Positions 35,986 through 46,786 of a stretch of 64,000 bases of DNA are shown here, one piece after another. Position 1 is the stretch's first letter. Each line of letters starts with the position of its first letter. Under the pieces are notes generated by a model that saw nothing but the letters and a program-made list of their open reading frames with translations, did not search any database and had not been told where the DNA came from. Position numbers and translations under genes: made by a program. Source of the stretch: Guyanagaster necrorhizus (lineage: Eukaryota; Basidiomycota; Agaricomycetes; Agaricales; Physalacriaceae); assembly GCF_019112545.1 (NCBI RefSeq), contig NW_025064880.1:231968-295967 (forward strand). Reading direction: 5' to 3'.

Positions 35986-36920
35986 CTATTGATGTCAGCA
36001 CTGACCAGCACAGCAAGTACAATTTTTGATATTTTGAGAATACATCTTCTGTCTCTTTGATGATCTAAAACAGATGCATAGTCAGACTCCCAAAATCATC
36101 AGTTTCTGAGTTGATGCCAACCAGAGAAGTATCTCTCTTATATAGCAGTCTGTTATCAATGCCAAATCTGAGGTCAACTCATTTCTTTCAACATCTGAAA
36201 GAGCACTTATTCTACAGAAATGGCAGTATTTAGATGGATACCTGAACTGGACACTGAATATTCTACCATAGAGCTATCTTGCTCTTTCTTCCTTGTATAG
36301 AAAGATGGCTGGAAAGATTCACTCTTTCACAAAGATCTTCATCAATGCTGCAGTTAGAAAGGATCTCTCCTGGTTTTTATCTATTCTGCCAGATTCTGTA
36401 GGCATTTGTTTTGTCAACTCAGCTCTCTAGACTAACTCAGATGCTGATATGATATTTTGGACAGATGTCAGCTTAAAAAATGCATTATCATTTGTTTTTA
36501 CAGGAAATAGTTTTGTATATCAGCTCTATCCACCTTCATCTAAAGATATGATCAACATCTTCTTTCTTGAACTTGTCACTATTCTTTCAGCCATCTATTA
36601 TACAGTGTCTCTATCTAAACCCTCTTGTCACCTTTTACTTTTCACTGATAGTCTCAATTCTATTGCTGTATTTGATTTTCTATTGGTATCAGAATCTCTC
36701 CACAATAAACTCTTACTTAGAGTAACAGGCCTGATACTCTGATTAGGAATTGATGTTCATGTTCAATATGTTGATGGAAAAGATAATATTCAGATTGATA
36801 TGCTTTTCTGACTCCTTTTAGATGAATATTATCATAAATTCCCTGCTGACTGCATCTGCACTCTCACTCCATCAAGAGACCTACTACTGGCACAATGGAG
36901 ACAATCCTTCTAACTGTATT
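35986..36920 (+). pseudogene. E5 RT C-terminal part and RNase H
   Basis: Resumes the E5 RT: the KIISF-VDAN and ISL blocks at 36085-36130, then the connection with WLERFTLSQR-like residues in a shifted frame. An open stretch at 36449-36742 is a clear RNase H of this class: FWTDVSLKNALSF (Asp), VYQLYPPS, FLELVTILSAIYY (Glu) and LLLFTDSLNSIAVF (Asp). After a stop the C-terminal box IDVHVQYVDGKDNIQIDML follows (36748-36800). RNase H removes the RNA template. The three acidic residues are retained. Confidence 0.85.
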
Positions 36921-37850
36921 GAGCAAGCATGCCTCTCATATTGCTTGTCCATCTTTCTCTCTTTCTCTTCTTAATAAACATGTTCTTTCTCTTTAAGCTT
37001 ATGTGATTGAGCTCAGAGCAGTAAAGAGTTATGCAACAGGAGCACATAACTACATATAGTTTTGCATTACTTATGCATTGCCTCTTGAACTGACACCACT
37101 TACTCTTAGCAGGTACATCACCTATACATTCCAGTTTATCTCATCTGATCCAAAATACTTGACTGGAGTCTGTCACTTTCTAAAAGACCTCTATTCTGAC
37201 TTTGATGCCAGTCAAAAACACTTCATGGTATAAGCTACTATCCATGGCTTAAGGAAGATGAGAGGTGATCCTACATTCCAAAAACTATCTCTTCAATTAT
37301 CCCATTTGATCACTTTTTATCTTCTTGCTAATATCTCAGATTCTTACAATGACCTTCTGTTCACTATTATCCTTGCTTGCTGCTTTTATAGCTGCCACCA
37401 GTCAGATGAGCTTATTTGGAAAAATAACAAAGAACTTCAGGACTTTTGCAAAATAATCAAACATTCTTTCTTTATCCTCTGAAAGAATGATGTACAATAT
37501 CATCTTCCTTACAACAAATTTAACTCTTTCTACTATGGTACTAACATTCTACTCACATGCTAGAAGCTCATAGACCCAGTTACACTCCTATTGCAATATA
37601 TAAAACATCAAGATCTTCTTTATAGTCTATATGCTCCACCCTTCATCTGTGAAAATGGTGATATTCCATCACAAAATTGGTTTGACAAGAAGTTTTTTGT
37701 ACTTCTAGACAGAGACTTTGGTGGTCACTCTACTAGGGCTGGAGAAGCTACATTTTATGCATCACTCAGATTCTCAGAATTCATCATACAAGCTCTTAGA
37801 CATTGGTCTTCTAAAACATAGACCACTTACATTCAGAAACACCCTGCTCT
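36921..37850 (+). pseudogene. E5 tyrosine recombinase, broken
   Basis: Phage-integrase-type recombinase replacing the integrase. N-terminal SAM-like part at 36990-37250 (VKSYATGAHNYI). An open stretch at 37258-37482 begins MRGDPTFQKL, typical of YR elements. In its catalytic core the first Arg position reads CHQSDEL, where relatives carry RLGEL, so Arg seems lost. The H-x-x-R motif is intact as GHSTRAG (37721-37743) and the nucleophile region TTYIQKHP follows (37821-37845) after a stop. It would join a circular cDNA to the target. Inactivated by stops and the lost Arg. Confidence 0.82.
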
Positions 37851-38189
37851 ATGAGTACAGCTGCAATTGGTGTATTTATGCACTCATCATTCTCTCCTCT
37901 AACTATCTTTCCTGCAACCTATTCATCCTTCTTGAACCACCCCCACTCTCATTTCTCACCAACCAAAAGCATATAATAGCCATTCACACATTGCAATTGA
38001 TTTGAGGGCAGTCTCTAAGGTTCTTATTATAGCCAGTTACATTTCACTCCTTGAGTGAGCAGCAAAGGCCTGAAGGTCTTTGACTCAGAACAATTTTCAA
38101 GAACATATTAACAAGACAACTCTAGCACTCTCACTCTCACAGGCATGTGCCTGATAATTTCTATGATTAATTTCATTTCTTACAATGTT
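37851..38189. other. Junction between E5 and E9, nothing recognised
   Basis: Contains the degraded 3' end of E5 beyond the recombinase (no clear terminal repeat found) and the broken left edge of E9. No LTR, RNA gene or open frame was seen. Confidence 0.5.
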
Positions 38190-40010
38190 ATATGAACTCT
38201 ATGAAGAAGGAAACTGGAAGAGTGGAGAACTCAGCTATGAATAGCTCAACTTACTATGCTATCTGATTAGCTCTCTATCCACTCTCAAATTGAGAGGAGA
38301 CCTACATCTGACCATCCAATCCAATCTCCAGCACCATTCTCTTTGGAAGAATAGCCAGAAATCTCAGCCTTCTGGTTGTCAAGTAGGATATCATCTATGA
38401 GCTCATCTACTGGTTTAATGCATACAGCACTAAGAGAACAGAGCCTCATTTCTTTAGAATAACAGATGACAATCTTCAGAGAGAATACTGGTATATCACA
38501 GAGTGGTGACAAGAAGTGGCTGGAGAATCTGAGAGCATACTACTGAGGTTGAAATATACTCAAGTGGCTGATACACAGTGAGTAGTCTCAGAGAAAGGAG
38601 GAAGATATATTAATATAGCTCCATCCAATCAACAGTTTGTTGATGAGATATAGGTATATACATGTATACAAGAAGCTATCAAAGCTAAGAAAGAAGGACA
38701 ACACTCTGAAGCAGCAGATCTTTACACATCACTATTCTGAATGATACATCAGCCACTATCAACTATAAAGAGCCAATATAGCTGGAGTAGCTAAAACTCT
38801 TTCTATGAGTATTCCACATTATTACCATCATTTCTAAGTGACCTGTTTGCTGATGCTGGACAAGAAGATGCTTTAGCAGAATCTGTTACACCCACAACAC
38901 TAGCCTCACTGCTATAAGGACCACATTATAACAGACAACTATGATCATTGCCTTGAACTCAGAATCCAGTTTTGCCATCATCTCCAAGTGGACCATCATC
39001 TGACACTCCACCTCTCTAGCAGCCAGAGAGCATGGATCCATAAAACAATCTCAAACCCACAATTGTGAAGAAACTATTAGCATTTAAAGGCAAGAGCTCA
39101 GATCTCAACCAGTTCTTCAATCAGTGTAAAGCATACTTTGAGATCTATAGCATATATTTTGCTATGAGTGCCAGTGGGTTCAGCTCACATCAGGTCATCT
39201 TCTGTTTATCAAGGTTTGAAGGCAAGGCATGTGAGTGATGGGACTATCAGAAACTCTATCTCTATGATTGACTCACTGAATATTGGTGGTACCCATCATA
39301 TCCTAATTTCAAGCATGCAGTGACTAACCAATTCAAAGAGAATGCAGAAATGAAACTATGATAAATCAAGCAGAGAGCACTAAGACAGACCAATTACAAG
39401 GATACCAAAGTATTCTTCCAGGACTTTGAGGAACTAGCATATTAGGCAGGAAAACTGGAAGATAGATTGGCTATGCTAGAGTAGATAGAGAATGTGATCC
39501 ACCTCAACATCAAGAACATGATTGCATCAGAGGATAATGACATTCCAACCACATATGATGAATAGAAGCACTAAGTCCTGTAAATAGACTATAACTATCA
39601 TATCAATGTTGCAGAAGGGAATAGCTGTACTGCAAAGGTAGAAGATACTAAGACAAGTGTAGCTGAATCATCCTAGAAGAGATCTATACCAACAGAAGGT
39701 GACAAGATCTCAACTGGTGTAACATATAGAGCCACAGGACAGTCAATGGATCTAGATGCCCTTTGCAAAGAGAAAAGATATTTCAATTGTAGAGAGAAGG
39801 GACACCTGCTTCATGCCTGTCTGAAACTCCACTGTTCACATACTCTATCTACCATCCAAGACACTTCAAAAGCAAGTGACCCAGTAGTGCCTCAAATAAT
39901 TTAGGAGATGAAGTTTTTTAATGAAGAATGGTTGGAACTTGGTAAGATGTATCAAGAAGAGCAAGCTGCCAAAAGAGCACAGGATAAATTGAACTAAGCA
40001 AAGATAGTTA
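38190..40010 (+). pseudogene. E9 gag, broken
   Basis: N-terminal part is Ser/Pro/acidic (38560-39000). The Retrotrans_gag region is at about 39050-39560: LLAFKGKSSDLNQFFNQCKA then YFEIYSIYFAMSASG, and IKQRALRQTNYKDTKVFFQDF. The knuckle at 39779-39830 reads YFNCREKGHLLHAC, first Cys now Tyr. A lysine/glutamate tail follows (WLELGKMYQEEQAAKRAQDK). Gag packages the RNA. The hydrophobic N-terminal helix of the other lineage was not recognised here, but the 5' end is missing or scrambled. Confidence 0.75.
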
Positions 40011-40079
40011 AACCTTAAGAGGGTTTTAGAAAGTAGTTCCTTAATGCATATGTGGACAGGCTACTAACATTTTCTTAAA

Positions 40080-42399
40080 TATGCAAGTGGACAGCACTAA
40101 TACAGTGCATTCTCACACAGATACTGTACTTACTGATACTAAACAAATTTTTGTAGGTTCCAACAATAATTGCTCATGACTTGCTATTAAAGAAACCAGT
40201 ATGCAACCAGAGACCTTATCTGACAAAGAGGTAGTCAAGGACTCAAGTGCCCATTAGGAGGACCAAACAGGGTGAGTAATGCCTCATAAGGAGTTATAAA
40301 CCAATAAGTGGCCACTAGAGGACTGGACACCAAAGATCCTATCTCTGATTCAGTGCACTCCACCAGTCACACCAGAGGAAGGATCAGATGAAGAGGATGG
40401 CATACCATGCCAACTGACTCAGAAACAAAAGATGTCTGAATGGTGCAGAGCCTTTAAGAAAAAGCCTTGGTCTAAACAGACTATAGAGTATTCAAAGGAA
40501 GAGCACTCTATTATAAGTGGCATCAGGCCAATTGAATGGCAAAAGTCTGACATAGCTGTCTGGATATTATGTGCATTAGAGAAGTCAGAAGATCTCATCA
40601 CACTAGCAGTATTAAAAGGATGGATTCATCTGAAGAGGCTGATTAAGGCAAATCAGAGCTTGATTGATGATCTTAGAGGAATCAACAAGAAAGAAGCACT
40701 ATGGTAATAGAAGAGTTATATCAATCCAAGAAGTATATTCAAGAAGGAAAAGAGGGTGATAAGACTGTTATCTATATACAACTGGAGACACTAGACATCT
40801 ACTAAGTGGTTAGTACTAAGGCACTTCTAGATAATGGCTGTATAGGCAGCTCTATTGATGAAAACTTTATCAGAAAGAGTGAGTTCAACATGAGAAAGAT
40901 TGCTAGGCCCATTCCAGTCTATAATGCTGATAGAACACTCAATGCAGAAGGCTTCATATTAGAGTACTGTGGATTCCAAATAACCACAGATAATAGATAT
41001 GTCAAATGAATCAACTTTGCTGTCACTCACATTCACAATTGAGAAGTACTTCTAGAATATGATTGGCTGGAAAAGCACAATCTGTGGATAAATTGGAAAA
41101 GTGGAGAAGTCATTTTTGATGGATGCACTTGCACTAGACAGCAGTAGACACATTCTGATCAGGATCAATCAGAAAAGATGATCTGGAAAGAACTAGATGA
41201 GAAAGACCATCTGCTGATAGTAGACTTTCAGCTTGCTATAGAGATGCAGACAATGGAAACTACATCTAATGAGTTGGCAGCCAAAGCTTATGCAGAAAAG
41301 CCAAAAAAGTTATTTGAAGAAATGATTTCTGAATATTACAGAGATTATCATGATATCTTCGGTAAAGAAAACTTTGACAAATTACCACCATAAAAGCCCT
41401 GAGACTATGCAATTGAGCTGGTTCCTAATGCCAACACTAATCTGGACTGTAAGGTATATCCACTTGGACAGACAGAGTAAGAGGAGCTAGATAAGTTTCT
41501 TAATAAGAACTTGACCAGTGGAAGAATCCAAGTATCAAAATCTCTCATGGCCTTGCTCTTCTTCTTTGTCAAAAAAAAAGAATGGGAAACTGAGATCTAT
41601 ATAAGACTATTAGAAGCTGAATAACCTGACAATCAAAAATCAATATCCACTCCCACTCATTTCAGAACTCATTAATAAACTGTCAGGTGTCTGATATTTC
41701 ACTAAGCTAGATGTATGATGGAGATATAATAATATCTGGATCAAGAAAGGAGATGAGTGGAAGACAGCTTTTCAAACTAACCAAGGGTTGTTCAAGCCAC
41801 TGATAATGTTTTTTGGGCTCACAAATTTATCTGCCACCTTTCAGACAATGATAAACAATATATTCTGAGATCTAATCATCTAAGAAAAGATCACTATCTA
41901 TCTAGATGATATAATGATCTTCTCAAAAATACTCCAGAAACACTGTAAAATCATGTAGCAAGTATTACAGATACTGCAAGAGAACAAGCTGTATCTCAAA
42001 CTGAAAAAATGCTAATTCAAAACCCTTAAAACAGAGTACCTTGGTCTCATCATCTCAGAAGGAAGACTATGAATAGATCCAGTGAAAACAATAGAAGTAC
42101 AAGAGTGGCTGACATCCACCAAAAAAAAAGAGCTGCAATCTTTTTTAGGATTTGCAAACTTCTATCAATGCTTTATTGAAAGCTACAGCAAGATAGCTTT
42201 GCCACTGATCAAACTCACTGGAAAAGCCAAGTGAAAGTGAGAAGATATGCAGGAACAGGCATTCCAAGAGATTAAATGCTGGATCTGCTCAGATCTAATT
42301 CTTGCTATTCCAATTGATGATAGAAGATTCAAGATGAAAGCTGATGCATCAAAAGGGGCTCTTGCAGCTATTCTCAGTCAGAAAAAGAGTGGACAATAG
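40080..42399 (+). pseudogene. E9 pol 5' part (PR-RT-partial RNase H), broken
   Basis: A pol N-terminal segment is open from 40432 to 40707 (EWQKSDIAVWILCALEKSED, VLKGWIH), matching the position and pattern of the segment in the other lineage. Protease: ALLDNGCIGSSIDENFIR at about 40824-40877 (Asp-Ser-Gly now Asp-Asn-Gly) and VYNADRTLNAEGF. RT about 41490-42200 with YLDDIMIFSK intact (41899-41910) and KKELQSFLGFANFYQ. RNase H starts ADASKGALAAILSQKKSG near 42340 and is cut by E10. Confidence 0.83.
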
Positions 42400-42867
42400 T
42401 GTTATGATTTTTCTATTTTATTTCTTTCCTTAGCTTCTATCTTTTGATTAGTCATAGTGCCTATTTTGCTTCAGCACTTATGAGGCATGAGACATGCTTA
42501 TGCAACCATAATAGGCAGCTCATGCCATCATCCTCTCAGCAGCAATAGATGCCTCAACAACAGACAATACTGTATTATACCAATACTGACAACCAGAGAC
42601 AATGAGTACTATAGCACAGAGTCACACAATTAGATAGGACTATTATTATCCAAGAACTCAATAGTATATAAGTAGTGTAGCTCTTGCTATATATACTCAG
42701 CTTTGAGCTAAAGTTTATTCTATACCACTCTCTCTCAAGCTGACTTATTTCTGGCCTTGATGCATCTTAACCAAGTAACACATATAGTGAACTCAGATAT
42801 GACTGTATGAACACAATACAGTATCTGTTTATCATGTGTTTAGGTCACATATGCTTGGAGTCTAACA
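42400..42867 (+). repeat. E10 5' LTR (468 bp)
   Basis: TGTTATGATTTTTC...GAGTCTAACA. TATATAAG at 42665-42672 and the self-primer AGCTTTGAGCTAA at 42699-42711, 34 nt on. The 5' flank AATAG (42395-42399) predicts the duplication beyond the window. Confidence 0.92.
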
Positions 42868-43612
42868 ATTAGCTCAAAGCTTTTAGCTTTCCTTTCTTTA
42901 TGCACTAGCACAAAAGAAACTGAATGCCATCAACAGATGAAATCACTGCAGACTTTCTTCAAATCATAGAGGCTATTATTAGCATCTTACTCAGCCTACT
43001 CACTATTGTTGTCTTTTGCTGAGAAAACCACTCTGTCATTGCTTAGGTAGTCTAATACTATTAAACCCTCAGAACCATCCACTGACAGCTACAAAATGTC
43101 TTGCTCATTCTCCTCTTTCATGATCTCTCTCCAGAGTCTCTCTAAGTCTCCAATAAGCCTAAGAAAGGAGCTATACCAGAAACTGTCTTCAAGATTCTGA
43201 CTCAGAGAAATATTCCAGAAGAGCAAAAAGGCCACCAATACTCTCCATGACTCTCTTGAGCTCAACTTCTAAGGAACAATAACTGAGTTCTGATGAACCT
43301 CTCTCTGGTCTCTAACTATAAAGATGAGAATGTCTCTAATAACTTCTTTGATGCCATACTAACTCCTAACTCTTCCTCTGCCTCCTTTGAGCATAAAATT
43401 GGAAACTATGCTTGAGACTCTCTTGATATCTTCTGGATGGCTCAAACCTCTGAGACCCACTACTAGACCTCAGTATTAGGATTCTCATATGACACTATTG
43501 ACCTGAGAGACTAAGAAGCAGCCAGAATACTCTTCCACCAGAACACCAACCCATTTGACAGCAGAATCAAATAAAAAAGCAATAGTATTAAGCAGCAAAG
43601 AGTGTTATGATT
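42868..43612 (+). pseudogene. E10 primer site, leader and gag N-terminus
   Basis: ATTAGCTCAAAGCTT (42868-42882) pairs with the self-primer. The gag ATG is at 42924-42926. The opening includes IIEAIISILLSLLTIVVFC, the shared hydrophobic helix, then a TGA. Downstream is Ser/Pro/acidic sequence with many stops. E11 interrupts at 43613. Together with its LTR this is all of E10 in the window. Confidence 0.78.
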
Positions 43613-44063
43613 TTCCATTTTTCTCCTTGTATTAACTCTTATTTATGCTTAGTCAGAGCACCTATGCCAGTGCTTAAGACTGTGGGACTGGCTTAGTCAG
43701 CACAACAAGTCCAGTTGATCATTGTCTTTCAATGCAACAAGCATTATCTGACAATGCACAATGACACTATTGTAAATAGTAATAATACTCAAGGACAATG
43801 AGCATAATAACCACAGGAGATACAATTAGTAGTAGTATTTATAGTAGTATTGACTGCTTGTATATAAGTAGGACAGCTCTTACTGGTATAGCTTCAGCTT
43901 TGAGCTAAAGTTTATCTTTATATCATTCTACTTTTGAGCCAATCATAAGGCCTTATAGCACACTGATCAATATTCATAATAGTGGACTCTGACATTTCAC
44001 TCAAAGTGCAAAGTGACATTGGTTTATCATATGTTTGAGATCACATGCAGTTTAAGTCTAACA
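43613..44063 (+). repeat. E11 5' LTR (451 bp)
   Basis: TGTTATGATTTTCC...TTAAGTCTAACA. Two TTAGTCA motifs at 43649-43655 and 43693-43699. Confidence 0.93.
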
Positions 44064-44078
44064 ATTAGCTCAAAGCTT
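43861..44078 (+). promoter_or_regulatory. E11 TATA box, self-primer and primer binding site
   Basis: TATATAAG (43861-43868) is followed 35 nt later by AGCTTTGAGCTAA (43896-43908), the inferred mRNA 5' end. The primer site ATTAGCTCAAAGCTT (44064-44078) abuts the LTR end and is a perfect 13-nt complement of that end. This is the clearest instance of the layout repeated in the other Gypsy copies. Confidence 0.75.
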
Positions 44079-44121
44079 TCTGCTTCTCTTTCTTTATACA
44101 CACTAATACAGAAGAAACTGA

Positions 44122-46273
44122 ATACTTTCTATCAACTCTGAATCTCTCAACTTTGATCACAAGTTCTTTGAACTTCTCACCTTCATCATCAGAACATTGT
44201 TAGGATTATTGGTGATTATCCAGCTGTGCCAGAGATGCTAATCAATTACAGCCTAGGCAGTTAGACACTATCAGAAATTTTAGCATATTTATCATATCCT
44301 CAGAAATATAATCTCTGACTTACCATTTCATGACATCTTCAACTCTATCTGACTATTCTATCAGCCTGTGGAGTGATCTCTACCTGAAGTCAGGCCTAAC
44401 AGCTCATATTCAGGAAACATTCAAAAAGTGGAAGAACACTGATACCCTCCTCAACTCTCTTAACCAGACAGCAGAAACTGAAACCCTTACCTCATAAGAT
44501 TCTGAAACCCATAGGTCCTGCTCTCAATCCTTAACCATGAGAATGAGGATCTCTCTGCAGACTTCTTTAATGATTTATCATCCTCTGACCCTTCTACTGC
44601 TCCAAGAGAAGTGGAGATTGGAGATCTCACTTAGAACTCTCTTGATGCCTCTAGAGTGGCTTCAAGACTCTGAAGTATTTCACCACACTCAGGGCACAAT
44701 TCACTCTATGCAATCTTGACTGAAAGTTCCACCTCCTCAATCCACTCCAATCATAATAGCCATAGGAAGGACCAGATGCCCAACAGTAATAATGACACCT
44801 GAAGATGAGGACTGGCAGCCTGAGACAGGATTATCCACAGGATATTCCCAGGCTGGAATCTCTGAGTCTTATTTAACTATGACACAGCAGTATAGCAGCA
44901 GTAGCAGCAATAAGAAAAGCAAGCCTGAGCAGATCTCAAGTGAGCTTGAAAAGAACTTGTGAAGCATGCCAGAGCATAGGCTCAGCAAAAGTATAAAGAA
45001 GCAGAAGAAGACAGGCAACAACATCAGTAACAGTGAGAAGCTGAAGCCACCCATCTGGGAAGTGCCTCCTCAAGCTGGTATGGACTTTACTCTGAACGTT
45101 TCAGGTTCCCATTCTGAGAACCTAACACCTCCTCTGATTTATGGGCAGGATCCTACAGTTCTGTCACCCCCAGTGAAGTCACAAGAAGAGATAATACTCT
45201 TTCTCTCTAAAGAAATAACATATTTGATCACTCTGAAACCCTCTAATATCTCTCTTTCTGACACACCCCCAGTCCTGACACCATCCACTCAGATGCTGAG
45301 TCTATTCTTGGCATCTATAGGCTATGAGTACCTCTCAATGCTCATATCTCTGATCACACTCTCTAGCAATTCCTCAGAAGTCAAGTTGCTAGACAATTCC
45401 TCAATCTGAAGTTTGGTAGAAACTTCCAAATCTATAGTGAGGACTTAGCAGCAGCATGAGCACATGGCAGCAACCAGTACAATGTTGAGATTGGAGCTGG
45501 TCTCTGAGCACACCTTTCTGCCACTCCCATCCCCAGAAATTCTGATACCAGAATTAGCTCTCAGCCTAACCAGCTCTCCAGTGATGCTCTGCCCATGTGA
45601 GATGAGTATCTTTGACCAGCCTATCAGTTCTCTCCTTAGAGATGAGGATGAGGAGAGCAGCAAAGTTGGAGATGAGAATAAAACCAAGAGCAGCAAAGGC
45701 TCCTATAAGCTCAAAGACTTTATGAAGTATACAAAGAAAGACATCAATAAAAGTGTGTTGAGACAAGAGATATAAAGGGCTAGAGAGGGTGAATACTAGG
45801 ACCTATATGAGGAGAGAGCAATGTTTTTATAGTGCAATGTCAAATGGTTAGCATTGCATATAGAACAACTATATACTAATGTAGAACTATCTGAGTGATG
45901 GGATATTTTACAGTATTCTGCAACCAAGCACACTGTGCTGATCTATAACTGAAGACACTCAGAAGATCAGCTCAGTGAGCTACCACTATACCAATCAAAG
46001 TTCAACATACAGTCAATGCTATAGATGCTGTCTATAGTCTCAAAGTGAGCTGTCTATATAGCTCCATCAATTCAATCAAACTAAAGCTGTTATTTGTATT
46101 TCACACTTTCAGTCCAGATCTTAGCAACTCAGCTTTCTCAATCATGACCTCAGCCAACTATCCAGATTATCAACCCTAAGAATCCATGGACTGGCAAAGG
46201 AAGCCAGTTGCTCAGCAGACAACCACTATTTGACAAAGCTGAAGAGAGTGGAACTGAGAAAGAATCAGTTAAA
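44122..46273 (+). pseudogene. E11 gag, first part
   Basis: The start codon position reads ATA (44122-44124) where sisters have ATG. It continues FDHKFFELL then TFIIRTLLGLLVIIQLC, the hydrophobic helix. An acidic/Ser-rich region, Gln-rich coiled-coil-like part (44880-44960) and open stretches at 44966-45409 and 45464-45775 follow, the latter lysine/glutamate rich with a helical block. Broken by stops; interrupted after TTAAA (46269-46273) by E12. Confidence 0.78.
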
Positions 46274-46730
46274 TGTTACAATTTTTCTCTTTTCTCTTAT
46301 TTGAACCCCTATTTATGCTTAGTCAAGGCATCAAGAACAAGCACTTAGGACCATGAGACAGGCTTAGTTATCACAACAGGCTGACCTTGCCATGGTTCTC
46401 TGATACAACCGACATCTAATGACAAATACACAATCGGTCTTTTATGTATGGTAATGATGCTCAAGGATAATGAGCACTCAGGACAGAGAAACACACAATA
46501 AGTCCAGGTATTAATAGCAAACCATGTACTGTATTTAAGGAGGCTCACTCTCACTGGTAATCTCCAGCTTTGAGCTAAAGTTTATTCATACTATTCTACT
46601 CTCAAGCTGAATCCTTAGTCTTGTGACACACTGACTGCAAATCACATCAGTGAACTCAGACAACTACCTGAAGTGTGAGATAGCTTCTGTTTATCATGTG
46701 GTTTTGCTCACATAATGCTTGGATCTAACA
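46274..46730 (+). repeat. E12 5' LTR (457 bp)
   Basis: TGTTACAATTTTTC...GGATCTAACA. TTAGTCA at 46319-46325, inverted repeat TGCTCA-7 nt-TGAGCA at 46458-46476, TATTTAAG 46532-46539, self-primer 46566-46578. The primer site beside it (46731-46744) reads ATTAGCTTGAAGCT. Confidence 0.95.
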
Positions 46731-46786
46731 ATTAGCTTGAAGCTTTTTACTTCCCTTTCTCAAGCCCAATTGTGCTAAGAAACTGA

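Larger units (their letters stand above)
7000..38160 (+). mobile_element. E5: tyrosine-recombinase (DIRS-like) retrotransposon, in pieces
   Basis: Plus-strand pieces join in the correct order: Gag (7000-8149 and 9477-10309), RT N-terminal half (17885-18419), RT end plus RNase H (35986-36920), tyrosine recombinase (36921-37850). The intervening blocks are LTR-B, E6 and E7, each flanked by a target duplication. There is no integrase; a Y-recombinase of the DIRS/Ngaro type takes its place. No CG dinucleotide was found by eye from 7021 to 7980. The termini (split or inverted repeats in this class) were not identified, so outer limits are approximate. Confidence 0.8.
38190..42399 (+). mobile_element. 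E9: Gypsy element of a second lineage, truncated
   Basis: Carries gag, PR and RT with the same gene order but clearly different sequence from the other copies. No 5' LTR was found on its left, and the right side is cut in RNase H by the E10 LTR at 42400. The continuation should lie beyond the window. It is the outermost and hence oldest layer of the right-hand stack. Confidence 0.8.

Noticed and set aside
37851..38189. Terminal repeats of E5
   Set aside because: I looked for matches between this stretch and 7000-7104 and found none convincing; DIRS-type ends cannot be set from this window.
44064..44078. tRNA-primed primer binding site
   Set aside because: The site does not begin with TGG and I recall no tRNA 3' end matching ATTAGCTCAAAGC, whereas it matches the LTR's own R region.
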